The notes beneath the pieces are model-generated. The model did no database searches. It saw nothing but the letters and a program-made list of their open reading frames with translations, and had not been told where the DNA came from. A stretch of DNA of 64,000 nucleotides, taken from the NCBI GenBank assembly GCA_016712355.1, contig JADJRF010000005.1:2418001-2482000 (forward strand). The letters run 5' to 3'. Below, piece by piece: positions 1 to 8,867 of this stretch. Origin of the DNA: Vampirovibrionales bacterium. Lineage in GTDB: Bacteria; Cyanobacteriota; Vampirovibrionia; Vampirovibrionales; Vampirovibrionaceae. Position numbers and translations under genes: made by a program. Every line of letters starts with the position of its first letter. The stretch's first letter is position 1.

Positions 1-967
1 TATACAGGCCCAGCCCCGTGCCTTCGCGCTGGCGGGTCAGCGGGTTATCGACGCGCGAAAACTTGGTAAAAATCTTGGCGAGCGACTCGGCGGGAATCCC
101 CATGCCCTGGTTAATAATGCGAATGAGAATCGCGTCGTCGTCGGCCGGGTCGCACAGGCCTTTCACCCGCACGTCGCTCTCGGGAAAGGAATATTTGAGG
201 GCGTTATCAATTAAATTCGTCAGCACCTGCTCCAGCTTATCGGTGTCGGCCCAGACGTCCGGCAGCGAGGGGGCGATGTCGACATGGACCTTGCGATTTT
301 CGTAGACTTTATCCTGATTGGCCTTGGCAAGAATATTCTGGATCACTTTTTCGACCATTTTTTCAAGCGGGATAGCGCGATAGGCCAGCTCAACCTTGCC
401 CGATCCCAGCTTGGAAGCGGTCAGGAGGTTTTCAACCATCCGCGTGAGGCGGTCCGCCTGATCCTTAATGATGGTCACAAAGCGCGTTTGCTGGTCTGGG
501 GGCAGTTTCTGGCCATAACGCAGCAGCGTGTCGGCAAACCCCTTGATACTGGTGAGCGGCGTGCGGAACTCATGGCTGACGACGCTGACAAAATCGCTGT
601 GAGCCTGGCTAATGGCCTGTTCTTCGGAATACGGATCGACCAGCGAGAGCGTCAAGACATCGGTGAGCGGACTTGGTTTGATTTTGACGCGAAACTCCTC
701 GTTGCGCGCCGTGTGCAGAAAGCCGTCCAGCACAGGATTAATCAGGCTGAGGTCTTTTTCGGAGGCGGCCTTGGAAAAGGCGAGAATATCGCGCAGGGTC
801 AGCGCGTCGCCTTTGGCGGGAATCGCCGCGCTGTCCGGGTAGCCGAGAAAGGCGAGCAAGGCCGGGTTCACGTAAAACACCCGCCCCGATTCGGTTTCCG
901 CGATAACCGCGCCGGAGGTCAGCTTTTCCAGCAATTCATGCGCAAGCAGGGAGTCGGAAGCGCTCAT
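1..967 (-). CDS. PAS-domain sensor histidine kinase (3' end outside window)
   Basis: Reading the minus strand from the ATG at 967 gives an open frame that runs off the window. It starts MSASDSLLAHELLEKLTSG. Residues about 10-105 look like a PAS sensor (VIAETESGRVFYVNPALLAFLGY). The H-box SHEFRTPLTSIKGF supplies the phospho-accepting His. It is followed by an N-box (NLIDNALKY), a G1 box (NQGMGIP) and a G2 box (GTGLGLY), so HisKA and HATPase_c are essentially complete and only the extreme C-terminus is missing. No transmembrane segment is visible, so it is probably a cytoplasmic sensor autophosphorylating in a two-component pathway. The response regulator is not in view. A TATAAT box lies about 30 nt upstream. 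The gene is divergent from the chemoreceptor, but no functional link is shown. Family call is firm; the signal sensed is unknown. Confidence 0.93.
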   Translation of the reverse strand, partial: MSASDSLLAHELLEKLTSGAVIAETESGRVFYVNPALLAFLGYPDSAAIPAKGDALTLRDILAFSKAASEKDLSLINPVLDGFLHTARNEEFRVKIKPSPLTDVLTLSLVDPYSEEQAISQAHSDFVSVVSHEFRTPLTSIKGFADTLLRYGQKLPPDQQTRFVTIIKDQADRLTRMVENLLTASKLGSGKVELAYRAIPLEKMVEKVIQNILAKANQDKVYENRKVHVDIAPSLPDVWADTDKLEQVLTNLIDNALKYSFPESDVRVKGLCDPADDDAILIRIINQGMGIPAESLAKIFTKFSRVDNPLTRQREGTGLGLY

Positions 968-996
968 AAGGCCTTTCTCGTCAGCAACCTGCCCGT

Positions 997-1002
997 ATTA
1001 TA
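997..1002 (-). promoter_or_regulatory. -10 box (TATAAT) for the histidine kinase
   Basis: The minus strand reads GGTATAATACGG, a perfect -10 hexamer 30 nt upstream of the kinase ATG. No convincing -35 is visible 16-18 nt further upstream. The same consensus box recurs upstream of other minus-strand genes in this window (19327, 29430, 57229). Confidence 0.5.
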
Positions 1003-1174
1003 CCGGAGCGCGGCCAAAGCGGGATCCCCTGCGCGGGCGAGGCGCGGGTTCTCAGGTCCGCGCGCAAGCGGCGCTGCCGGGGTGACTTCGGTCGCTTATA
1101 CGATGGCGGGCGGCGTCGCGGCAGACTATGATTTTCCTCATAAGAAGACAATGCCTGCACGAAAGGGGTTGACG

Positions 1175-2956
1175 ATGACGCTGAAGGTAAAGTTCATCCT
1201 GTTCGGCGCGCTACTGGTCACGCTGATGGGCCTGACGCAATGGCTAAACGCGCAGAATAACGCCATTATTGACCACCAGCGCACCGCAGTAGACGTCATT
1301 CAGCGTCATATGGACGCCGACATGAAGCACGACGGCATTCGCGGCAATGTCTTTAGCGCGCTGGTCGCCGCCAAAACCGGCAATCGGCAGTTGTTGAAGG
1401 ACTCGCAGGACGAAGTCGCCGCCATGGCCGAAGAATTTCGCCAGGATGTGCAGAATAACCAGAAAGCCGACATCCCGCCGGAAATTCGCGCCCAGTTTGA
1501 TAAAATTCAGCAGTCGGTCGCCCAGTACAGCGATTTCAGCCTGGAGATGACGCGCAAGGCCTCGAATTTCAACGCGGCGATTGCGATGCTACCGCAGTTT
1601 GAGACCGTATTCGGCGTTCTGGAAGAAGATCAGGCCAAGTGCTCGGAAATGATTCTGGCCTGGTCAAACGATCTGGCGGCACAATCGAACGGAATTCACG
1701 GCTGGCTGCAAAGCGCCATGATCCTCCTGCTGCTTGCCGCCATTGGCCTGCCCCTGTTCGCCATTTTCGGTATCTTTAACCCTCTGTCATCGCTCATGAA
1801 CGCCATGACGCTGCTGTCTCAAGGCGATACGGAGGCGGCAATCCCCGACGCGAGGCGCAAGGACGAGATCGGCCTGATGGCCCAGACGCTCAACGTCTTC
1901 AAGCAGAATGCCGTCGAAAGACTCCGGCTGGCCGCCGCTCAGCGCCAAAGCGAACGCGAGCAGATGGAAGCCGAAGCCCGCGCTGAACGCGAGCGATTAG
2001 AAGCCGATGAGCGGCAAGCGCGCCAGCGTCAAGAGTCCCAGCGCCATGCGGAAGAGGAAAAGCAGCGGACGCGAGAAGATCTCGCCCATCGTTTTGAGCA
2101 GCGCATGCAAGGGCTCATCAGCGGCGTTTCGAGTTCTGCCACGGCCTTGTCGCGCGTGTGCGAGTCGCTGACGGATTCCATTGAGAGCAGCCGTCACAAA
2201 GCCAGCCAAGTCGCGCATTCCGCTGACGAAACCACGGGCAACGTACAGAACGTCGCCTCCGCCGTGGATGAAATGTCGGCAACCGTTCAGGAAATCGCGG
2301 CGCAAATGGGGAATTCTGCCCGCGCAGTGCATTTTGCCGTTGAAAAAGTCGAAAAAGCGGACGAAACGGCTGCGCTGCTAGATTCAGCGACTGTTCAGAT
2401 CGGCAAAATCGTCTTTACCATTAACGAAATCGCCGCTCAAATTAACCTGCTGGCGCTGAACGCCACGATTGAATCCGCCAGCGCCGGCGAGGCAGGACGC
2501 GGATTCGCCGTCGTCGCCAATGAAATCAAGACGCTGGCCGGTCAGACGCGTCAGGCGACCGCCGAAATCGCGCAGAACATCACCAACATCGAAAACGCTT
2601 CGCAGCAAGTGATTGACGTTCTCAGTGATATCAAAACCTCGATTCAGAGCGTCAACGAGACCTCCACGACAGTCTCCGGCGCCGTAGAAGAGCAGGGGTC
2701 CACCACGCGCGAAATCGCCCATAACATGAGCAACGCCGCCCGCGGGGTGACGCATATTAACGAAGGCCTCAGCGAAATCAGCGGCCTGTCGACGACAGCC
2801 GCCGCCGCCGCGCGGCAAACGCTGGAAGAGACCCGCTCGCTCTCCAGCGAGGCCGAACGCCTGAGCGCAGAGGTCAGCGCCTTCGTCAAAGAAGTGCGCG
2901 GCGAAGAAGCAGGCTCAAAGAATCCCGCCGATCGCCTTATGCTGGCTACCGTCTAG
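1175..2956 (+). CDS. Methyl-accepting chemotaxis protein
   Basis: A 593-aa transmembrane chemoreceptor. It has an N-terminal membrane helix (residues about 5-24), a helical periplasmic domain, a second membrane helix (about 180-203, rich in Leu/Ile) and a HAMP domain. A long charged coiled coil full of Glu/Arg/Gln follows, then the cytoplasmic signalling hairpin. The hairpin tip reads INLLALNATIESASAGEAGRG, close to the invariant receptor motif that docks CheA/CheW. ATG 1175 was chosen because GAAAGGGG (1161-1168) gives a Shine-Dalgarno with good spacing. An in-frame ATG at 1151 has a poorer site, and the frame stays open much further upstream without coding character. No CheB/CheR pentapeptide tail is seen. 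The ligand is unknown. No other chemotaxis gene is present here. Confidence 0.93.
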   Translation: MTLKVKFILFGALLVTLMGLTQWLNAQNNAIIDHQRTAVDVIQRHMDADMKHDGIRGNVFSALVAAKTGNRQLLKDSQDEVAAMAEEFRQDVQNNQKADIPPEIRAQFDKIQQSVAQYSDFSLEMTRKASNFNAAIAMLPQFETVFGVLEEDQAKCSEMILAWSNDLAAQSNGIHGWLQSAMILLLLAAIGLPLFAIFGIFNPLSSLMNAMTLLSQGDTEAAIPDARRKDEIGLMAQTLNVFKQNAVERLRLAAAQRQSEREQMEAEARAERERLEADERQARQRQESQRHAEEEKQRTREDLAHRFEQRMQGLISGVSSSATALSRVCESLTDSIESSRHKASQVAHSADETTGNVQNVASAVDEMSATVQEIAAQMGNSARAVHFAVEKVEKADETAALLDSATVQIGKIVFTINEIAAQINLLALNATIESASAGEAGRGFAVVANEIKTLAGQTRQATAEIAQNITNIENASQQVIDVLSDIKTSIQSVNETSTTVSGAVEEQGSTTREIAHNMSNAARGVTHINEGLSEISGLSTTAAAAARQTLEETRSLSSEAERLSAEVSAFVKEVRGEEAGSKNPADRLMLATV

Positions 2957-2976
2957 CGACATCAGCGCCAAAAAAC

Positions 2977-4290
2977 TCAGGCGTAGCTAACCTCTAAGTT
3001 TGAATACGACGTCACGAAGACTTTGGTTCCGGTTTTCTTATTTTCGTAGGTTACGTTATCCCGAGAACCCGAACGGCCTTTCGATTTCGGTTCGGATGTT
3101 CGAACCCAATCGCTTTCAGCGCCTTCCAAGACGAGCTTGTTGGCGCCGGCCCCGTCGCCAATGATCACCTCATTGTGATCGCCTGCGGCCACGCGATAGG
3201 TATCATTGCCTTCTCCGCCATGGGCGGTGATCTTGTTATTCGACCCTCCAAGCGACAGGTCATCGGCGCCCTTATGCGTGGAGACGTTGATCGTGTTGCG
3301 GTCCCCAGCGGCGCGGAATGTCGTGTCGCCGGAGAATCCCTGCAAAAGGAACTCGCTGTTTTTCGTGGTCGAGGCCATTTCCACGTTGTGGCGCACGCCT
3401 TCCAGACGCAACTCCTTAATCCCGTTGACCCCGTCGATCGTGGCGTCGGTTTGCCCCCCTTTGGTCGTCACGAAGTCTTCGGCAAAATCGCCCACTAAAT
3501 TGACGCGATTATGACCGCCGCCCAGATGGATCGCCGTGGCATTGCCCTGTCCTTTCGCCGTCAGCGTATTATCGCCGTCCTGCGCCAGAATCTGCGTATT
3601 ATTGCGAATGCCGTCGACCGTCGCCTGATTATTACCCGCGCCGAGATCCACGCCAGTCGCGTTGCGAGAGCCGTTGATCGTCACCGTATCGGCTTGCGTG
3701 GATAGACGCACGGCTCGCCGCTCGCCCTCGCCGCTAATCGCCAATGTTTGCGGGGACGTCGCGAAAGCCCCGCTGGAATACTGGTCCTTCAGGAAATCTT
3801 CTGAGAGCATATTCTGCCGCGCGGCATAATCTGCGTCCTGATCGGGAGACGGCCCAAAGACAGCCCCCTGCCCCGACGACTGGCCCAAAAGCGGACGCTG
3901 CCCGTGGACGCGGTCATATGCGATGGAACCGCGACCGTAGAGATTGGGATCATAAGCCGCCTTTTCAGGCGGAGAAGACGAAGCCGGGGTAGATGAAGCA
4001 GGAGTAGACGGCGTCGCCGTCTTAGACTCCGGCGGCTTTTCTTCAGAAGACTCTTTTTTCATCCGCAACAGGCATTCGGCGACGAGAAAGCCCTCCAGCA
4101 TCTCGTTAAACGGGTCGCGCCCCTGAGGGAAAGCCTCCCAGCCAAAGCCCGGGCCCAGAGAATTGATCGGCGGCGGCGGCGCCATAAACGGGAAAGCGGG
4201 GTTCACGCCCCAGCCCGCCTGCGGCGGCCACGCCATCGGCGCCGGATTCCACGACATCGGAGGATTCCACAATTGAATCGGCTGCGTCAT
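2977..4290 (-). CDS. RTX-like / beta-roll repeat surface or secreted protein
   Basis: A 437-aa protein. Residues 1-60 are rich in Pro, Trp and Phe, and about 80-130 form a Ser/Thr/Pro/Glu-rich linker. The rest is a series of loose Gly/Asn/Asp repeats (GNNQATVDGIRNN, GDNTLTAKGQGNA, GGEGNDTYRVAAGDHNEV). These resemble the calcium-binding nonapeptide repeats of RTX proteins or a right-handed beta-helix. It ends SYSNLEVSYA, like the tail of type I secretion substrates. No N-terminal signal peptide is visible, which fits type I export, but no HlyB/HlyD genes are nearby. It stands alone, convergent with the chemoreceptor. A (GA)n tract sits where the ribosome-binding site should be. The exact role (adhesin, S-layer or effector) is unknown. 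Confidence 0.6.
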   Translation of the reverse strand: MTQPIQLWNPPMSWNPAPMAWPPQAGWGVNPAFPFMAPPPPINSLGPGFGWEAFPQGRDPFNEMLEGFLVAECLLRMKKESSEEKPPESKTATPSTPASSTPASSSPPEKAAYDPNLYGRGSIAYDRVHGQRPLLGQSSGQGAVFGPSPDQDADYAARQNMLSEDFLKDQYSSGAFATSPQTLAISGEGERRAVRLSTQADTVTINGSRNATGVDLGAGNNQATVDGIRNNTQILAQDGDNTLTAKGQGNATAIHLGGGHNRVNLVGDFAEDFVTTKGGQTDATIDGVNGIKELRLEGVRHNVEMASTTKNSEFLLQGFSGDTTFRAAGDRNTINVSTHKGADDLSLGGSNNKITAHGGEGNDTYRVAAGDHNEVIIGDGAGANKLVLEGAESDWVRTSEPKSKGRSGSRDNVTYENKKTGTKVFVTSYSNLEVSYA

Positions 4291-4295
4291 CGGCT

Positions 4296-4310
4296 TCTCT
4301 CTCTCTCTCT
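4296..4310. repeat. (TC)7 dinucleotide tract at the ribosome-binding site of the RTX-like gene
   Basis: Fifteen bases of pure TC repeat lie 5 nt upstream of the minus-strand ATG at 4290. On the mRNA this is an AGAGAGAGA tract that must serve as the Shine-Dalgarno element. Further TCTC runs follow at 4314-4330. Confidence 0.8.
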
Positions 4311-4593
4311 AAATCTCTAGCGCTCTCTCGGACGCGCGCGACGGCGACATCAGGGTCGCTCATGCGTGACAAACTCGCTAACAAAAAATCGCTCTACCAA
4401 TAATAAAAACAACGTTAAAACCGGAATTGCCCAACGCGTGAATACCCGCAGATCCGCACCGGCGAGCGCAGCCCGAGACGCATCGAGACCTTGGGCAGCC
4501 GGGGCGATTTTTGTCACGCGGCGCTGTATGACAGCCCCCGTTTGTGCTACCCTGAGCCGCAGTCTGTGATGCCAGAAGAGAGGAGCCCGGCCC
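4311..4593. other. Intergenic region between the divergent RTX-like gene and metK
   Basis: No supported gene was found. It should hold both divergent promoters. A TGCTACCCT element at about 4545-4553 could be an extended -10 for metK. AGAGAGGAG just before 4585 is the metK ribosome-binding site. No SAM-riboswitch-like core was recognised by eye. Confidence 0.4.
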
Positions 4594-5886
4594 ATGTCCA
4601 CATCCCGATTCCTGTTTACTTCAGAATCCGTCAGTGAAGGCCACCCGGACAAGGTGTGCGACCAGATTAGCGACGCCATCCTTGACGCCTTCCTCTCGCA
4701 AGACCCTAACGCCCGCGTGGCGTGTGAAACCACTGCCACTACCGGCATGGTGCTCATTTGTGGCGAAATTACGTCATCCGCCTACGTTGATATCCCAGGC
4801 GTGGCCCGCAAAATGATTGAGCAAATCGGCTATGTCGGCCCGCACGGCGGCGGATTCGACGCCAAAACCTGCGCCGTGCTGACCAGCATTGACGAGCAAT
4901 CCCCCGACATCGCCGGCGGCGTCAATGACGCCCACGAAACGCGCGGCCAGCAAGGCGATGACCTCGACAAAACCGGCGCTGGCGATCAGGGCATTATGTT
5001 CGGCTACGCCTGCGACGAGACGCCCGACTTCATGCCCATGCCCATCGACGTGGCCCACGGTCTGGTTCGCAAGCTCGCCGACGTGCGCAAAAGCGGACAG
5101 ATGGGCTACCTGCGCCCCGACAGCAAGTCGCAGGTGACCATCGAATACGTTGACGGTCGCCCTTACCGCGTTGACACCATCGTCATCAGCGCCCAGCACG
5201 ACCCCGAAATTGATGGCGAAACGGATAACGCCAAAATTCAGGCCCGCATCGCCGCCGACGTGCGCCGTTACGTCATCGACCCGGTTTTCGCGCCACTGTC
5301 CGTCAAGCCGGATGCGCAGACCAAGTATTTCATCAATCCCAGCGGGCGTTTTGTCGTTGGCGGGCCGCAAGGCGACGCCGGGCTGACAGGCCGCAAGATT
5401 ATCGTTGACACGTATGGCGGGTATTCGCGCCATGGCGGCGGGGCCTTTAGCGGCAAGGATCCCACCAAGGTCGATCGCTCGGCGGCATACGCGGCGCGGC
5501 ATGTGGCCAAAAATATCGTCGCAGCCGGTCTGGCCAGCAAGTGCGAATTGCAGGTGAGTTACGCCATTGGCGTGGCGCGCCCGGTCTCGGTGAACGTCAA
5601 CACCTTCGGGACAGGCGTCGTCAGCGACGATGATCTCGCCGCCATCGTGATGACGCGCTTTGACCTTCGCCCTGAGGCCATTATCCGCCAATTCGACCTG
5701 CGCGGTCTGCCGGGCAAGCGCGGCGGGGCGTTCTACCAGCATCTGGCCGCTTACGGGCACATGGGTCGCACGGATCTCCAGGACGTGCCGTGGGAACGGC
5801 TCGATCACGTGGCGGCGCTCAAGGAGGCCGCCTCCGGAAAAAAGTCTGAGACCGGTCGCCAGCCTGCCGCCAGCGGCGTTTCGTAG
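4594..5886 (+). CDS. metK: S-adenosylmethionine synthase
   Basis: Makes S-adenosylmethionine from methionine and ATP, the methyl donor used by the radical SAM and methyltransferase genes in this window. All signature segments are present: GHPDKVCDQISDAILDA near residue 17 (ATP and Mg binding), GAGDQGIMFGYA (methionine-binding loop region) and GGGAFSGKDPTKVDRSAAY (C-terminal phosphate-binding loop). At 430 aa it is somewhat longer than typical forms because of a polar C-terminal tail after the conserved HMGR...PWE region. An AGAGGAG Shine-Dalgarno lies 8-10 nt upstream of the ATG. It appears monocistronic. The assignment is certain. Confidence 0.98.
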   Translation: MSTSRFLFTSESVSEGHPDKVCDQISDAILDAFLSQDPNARVACETTATTGMVLICGEITSSAYVDIPGVARKMIEQIGYVGPHGGGFDAKTCAVLTSIDEQSPDIAGGVNDAHETRGQQGDDLDKTGAGDQGIMFGYACDETPDFMPMPIDVAHGLVRKLADVRKSGQMGYLRPDSKSQVTIEYVDGRPYRVDTIVISAQHDPEIDGETDNAKIQARIAADVRRYVIDPVFAPLSVKPDAQTKYFINPSGRFVVGGPQGDAGLTGRKIIVDTYGGYSRHGGGAFSGKDPTKVDRSAAYAARHVAKNIVAAGLASKCELQVSYAIGVARPVSVNVNTFGTGVVSDDDLAAIVMTRFDLRPEAIIRQFDLRGLPGKRGGAFYQHLAAYGHMGRTDLQDVPWERLDHVAALKEAASGKKSETGRQPAASGVS

Positions 5887-5951
5887 CGGGCGTCCGTTTC
5901 CTCTCTTAAATTAAAAGAATCTCTCTCTTCTTTATATAGAGGAATTCGCGC

Positions 5952-6323
5952 ATGCTGAATGCCGCTGCCGCCTGGATTGCGATTGGCGTCGGAATTATCT
6001 GGGGCGCGCTGCTGGGGCTGGGCTTTGAGCGCGACGCCTGGCTGGGCGGCTACGGCTCGTGGCGACGGCGCCTGCTGCGACTGGGGCATATCGCGTGTTT
6101 TGGCGTGGCGTTTTTGAATCTGGCCTTTGTGGCCTCGCGCGGCGCCCTGTCGCCGCAGTCGCCGGTCGGCCTGATGAGCGCGCTCATGCTGAGCGGACTC
6201 ATCGCCATGCCGGCCGTCTGTCTGGCAAGCGCGTTTTACCCTCGGCTGAAGCCGCTGTTTGCGCTGCCTGTGGTCGCGCTGGCGCTGGGCGCCGGACTGA
6301 CGGCATGGGGCCTGCTGCGCTGA
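5952..6323 (+). CDS. Small four-helix membrane protein
   Basis: A 123-aa hydrophobic protein with about four transmembrane stretches: residues 5-25, 45-62, 72-95 and 100-120. A short Arg-rich loop (SWRRRLLRLGH) sits between the first two. AGAGGAA lies 7 nt before the ATG. Its TGA overlaps the start of the radical SAM gene (TGATG), so the two are probably translationally coupled and may act together at the membrane. I do not recognise the family. Confidence 0.7.
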   Translation: MLNAAAAWIAIGVGIIWGALLGLGFERDAWLGGYGSWRRRLLRLGHIACFGVAFLNLAFVASRGALSPQSPVGLMSALMLSGLIAMPAVCLASAFYPRLKPLFALPVVALALGAGLTAWGLLR

Positions 6324-7654
6324 TGCGGATTCTGTTTGTCGCGATCAGCAACATCACCGTATGCGATACGACGTTGCTGGATCTAGGCCTGACGCTGCCC
6401 GGATTCGTCAAGCGCAGCAAGGCGATCGCTTCGTTACCGAATCTGGGCCTGCTGACGCTGGCCGGGCAAACGCCGCCGCCGCATGAGACGCTGTATCGAG
6501 AAGTCGCCAGCGCCGCCGATTTCGAGCAGTTACCGCGCGACGGCGTGGACTTAGTCGCCATCGCCAGCTTTACGGCGCTGATTCACCAAGCGTACGCCCT
6601 CAGCGAGAAATTCCGCGAAAAGGGCGTCAAAACCGTTCTGGGCGGGCTCCATGCGACGATGGAGCCTGAAGAGGCGCTTCAACACGCCGACGCCGTGGTC
6701 GCAGGAGAGGGCGAGAGCGTTTGGCCGCAGATTCTCGACGATCTGGCCGCCGGACGTCTGGGAGGCTTGTATGACGCGCGCTCGCAGGAATTCGATCTGC
6801 GCGAGGCCCCTGCGCCCGCGTTTTCGCTGCTGGAGCAGGGCCGCTACAACCGCCTCACCGTGCAAGTCAGCCGTGGATGCCCGCTGAAATGCGAGTTCTG
6901 CGCCAGTTCGATTCTGCTCACGCGCAAATACAAGTACAAGCCCATTCACAAGGTACTTGCCGAGCTGGATGCCCTGTGCGCCTTGTTTGGCCGCCCCTTC
7001 ATCGAGTTTGTGGACGACAACGCCTTTCGCGACAAGGCGTACTGGCGCGAGCTGATGCCAGCGCTCAAGGCGCGGCGCCTGCGATGGTTCGCCGAAACCG
7101 ACGCCTCCGTCGCGCAAGACGGCGATTTCCTGCGTCAGATGCGCGACAGCGGCTGTTATCAGGTCTTAATCGGCTTGGAGAGCCCGGACGAGGCGGCGCG
7201 CGATCGGCTGGAACTCACCAGCAACTGGAAGCGTCGCCCCGGCGCGGATGATATCACCGCCATCGCAGCGATTCAGGGCGCGGGCGTGCGGGTGATCGGC
7301 TGCTTTATCGTTGGACTGGACGGCCATCGCCCGGATATTTTTGGCGAGATTGAAGCGTTTTCGGAGGCGTCCGGGTTATTTGACGTTCAAGTGACGCTTC
7401 CCACAGCCTTTCCCGGAACGCCGTTCGCCCAGCGTCTGGAGGCTGAAGGCCGTTTGCTGGCCCCGCGCGACTGGCGCACGCGCACGCTGTTCGATGTCAA
7501 CTTTACCCCGCGCGGTATGAGCGTCGCCGCGCTGACTTCAGGCTTTCGCGATCTGGTCGGGTCGCTCTACAGCGAGCCCGCCAGCCGCCGGCGCAGCCGC
7601 GCTTTTCATCGCATGGCGCAGGCGGGCGCAGCGAGAGAAGCCGCCAAGCGTTAA
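6323..7654 (+). CDS. B12-binding-domain radical SAM enzyme
   Basis: A 443-aa protein. Residues 1-150 form a cobalamin-binding-like Rossmann domain: MRILFVAISN start, VDLVAIASFT, and VLGGLHATMEPEEAL, the familiar GG-HAT segment. The radical SAM core then begins at RGCPLKCEFCASS, whose CxxxCxxC motif binds a 4Fe-4S cluster. Further conserved stretches are FVDDNAF and IGLESPD. The architecture matches BchE/P-methylase-like enzymes that modify tetrapyrroles, lipids or antibiotics, but the substrate cannot be read from sequence. The start is set by a TGATG overlap with the upstream membrane protein gene. Confidence 0.9.
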   Translation: MRILFVAISNITVCDTTLLDLGLTLPGFVKRSKAIASLPNLGLLTLAGQTPPPHETLYREVASAADFEQLPRDGVDLVAIASFTALIHQAYALSEKFREKGVKTVLGGLHATMEPEEALQHADAVVAGEGESVWPQILDDLAAGRLGGLYDARSQEFDLREAPAPAFSLLEQGRYNRLTVQVSRGCPLKCEFCASSILLTRKYKYKPIHKVLAELDALCALFGRPFIEFVDDNAFRDKAYWRELMPALKARRLRWFAETDASVAQDGDFLRQMRDSGCYQVLIGLESPDEAARDRLELTSNWKRRPGADDITAIAAIQGAGVRVIGCFIVGLDGHRPDIFGEIEAFSEASGLFDVQVTLPTAFPGTPFAQRLEAEGRLLAPRDWRTRTLFDVNFTPRGMSVAALTSGFRDLVGSLYSEPASRRRSRAFHRMAQAGAAREAAKR

Positions 7655-7742
7655 GCCCTCGCCTTTTAAGCAGATTTTCCGCAAATTTTGCGCGCGACGC
7701 TCGTTAATACAAGCGTTGTTTCTCCGCACGCGAGCATTCCCC

Positions 7743-8594
7743 ATGACCTTTCCTGCGTTTTCCATAGGCGCCGCCGCAAGGCGGCCTCTGCTGCTGCTGA
7801 CGCGCGCAAATGCGCCTCGCTTCGCCGCCGCCGCCGGTCAAGATCCGCCCGCGCCGCCGTCCCAGCCCGCCCGCCCGCGGTTATCCGATCAACCGAAGAT
7901 CGTGGCCAGACACGAGCTCGGGCATCTCATTAGCTTCATTGCGAACGGCGACAAAAAATTGGCAATCTCGCTCAAATCAGACGAAGTTTTAAAAGGATCC
8001 GTCACTCCTGAAAAACGCCCCCTGACGGCGAGAAATTATTGGAACCATGTGGTTTCCTGCATTGCAGGCTTAATATTCACTTGCAACAATCGACTTTATG
8101 AATGTCTGAAAGATAAAAATGAGAGCGCCCCCCTCCTATGCACCGCCGGGAACGATATCCGTTTAATGCGGAAATTTCTAGAAAAAGGCTGCAAGGCAGG
8201 GCTTTTTACGTTGACAGACATAGACCTGTCGCCTTTGCCGCTTGAGCGGTATATCGATATTGTTAAAGGGTCTCTATCAGGCAAAGAAGATATCGCCTTT
8301 ATCAATCGCTACGTAGAAGATTTGACGGCCACCGTGAAGCATCCGATCATCCAGATGGCGGCGAAAACGGCGGGGGATCTGTTTAACGCAATTCCACCCG
8401 AAACGCTCGAAGCGATGACGGCCGAATGCGTCGCCAAACGCCGGATTTCCCAGGATGAGATGCCCGCCTTTATTGAGCGCCATCTGCCGCTTCGCCTGCG
8501 CGCCAAGCTCAAGCTGATCATGCGCCGCTCGGAAACCGAAGCCTTACGACAGCTGGCGCCCCCGTCGGCGTCGATCCCGCCGAAAAATCTATAA
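7743..8594 (+). CDS. Stand-alone M41 (FtsH-type) peptidase-like protein, paralog 1
   Basis: A protein of about 283 aa with no AAA ATPase domain. After a Pro/Ala-rich N-terminus it has RHELGH, the HExxH zinc and catalytic motif. Some 80 residues later comes TAGNDIRLMRKFL, which matches the FtsH segment carrying the third zinc ligand (Asp in ASNDL). SCIAGLIF between them sits where FtsH has its LGGRAAEE helix. The C-terminal 65 residues (NAIPPETLEAM...RRISQDEMPAFIERHL) are shared with two paralogs at 22.2-24.3 kb. The ATG at 7743 is preferred over a TTG at 7716; neither has a strong Shine-Dalgarno. No membrane anchor or clear signal peptide is visible. The peptidase fold is an inference from motifs; targets are unknown. 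Confidence 0.6.
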   Translation: MTFPAFSIGAAARRPLLLLTRANAPRFAAAAGQDPPAPPSQPARPRLSDQPKIVARHELGHLISFIANGDKKLAISLKSDEVLKGSVTPEKRPLTARNYWNHVVSCIAGLIFTCNNRLYECLKDKNESAPLLCTAGNDIRLMRKFLEKGCKAGLFTLTDIDLSPLPLERYIDIVKGSLSGKEDIAFINRYVEDLTATVKHPIIQMAAKTAGDLFNAIPPETLEAMTAECVAKRRISQDEMPAFIERHLPLRLRAKLKLIMRRSETEALRQLAPPSASIPPKNL

Positions 8595-8778
8595 TTTTCA
8601 AAATTCTCAAAACCCTCTCATAGAAGGCAGAAACGCCGTTCTAAAAAAATTTTTTCAAGCCTGGCGTGGGTTCCTGAAAATCGTAAATATTGATCTCTAT
8701 TCAAGATATACGAAATATGCCATTATTAAAGATGTCAGCCATTCTACGCGTTTAAAGCCAGTTTGAGGGGTTGCGGAC

Positions 8779-8831
8779 CGGCAGGAAACGCGAGGGGCTT
8801 TCTTACCTGCCGATTCAGGGGTCTGAATCGG
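8779..8831. other. Two overlapping hairpins at the left edge of the terminase cassette
   Basis: CGGCAGG (8779) pairs with CCTGCCG (8806), and CCGATTCA (8810) pairs with TGAATCGG (8824). Because they overlap at 8810-8812 the two stems are mutually exclusive. They lie just upstream of the AAAGGAG ribosome site at 8851. The preceding 8595-8760 stretch is clearly AT-richer than its surroundings and holds no supported gene. The element could be an attenuator, a terminator of the upstream gene, or an old recombination site. Confidence 0.4.
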
Positions 8832-8867
8832 GGGAGTCGTCGCGCGCTCGAAAGGAGATTCGCTGCT

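Noticed and set aside
284..1174. Long in-frame N-terminal extension of the chemoreceptor reading frame
   Set aside because: It is antisense to a histidine kinase with all catalytic boxes, and a proper ribosome site and membrane helix begin at 1175.
4480..4593. SAM riboswitch upstream of metK
   Set aside because: No recognisable SAM-I or SAM-II/III core or terminator switch could be traced by eye.
4774..5808. Large minus-strand open frame opposite metK
   Set aside because: A GC-rich shadow frame of a clearly identified gene; no ribosome site and no recognisable domain.
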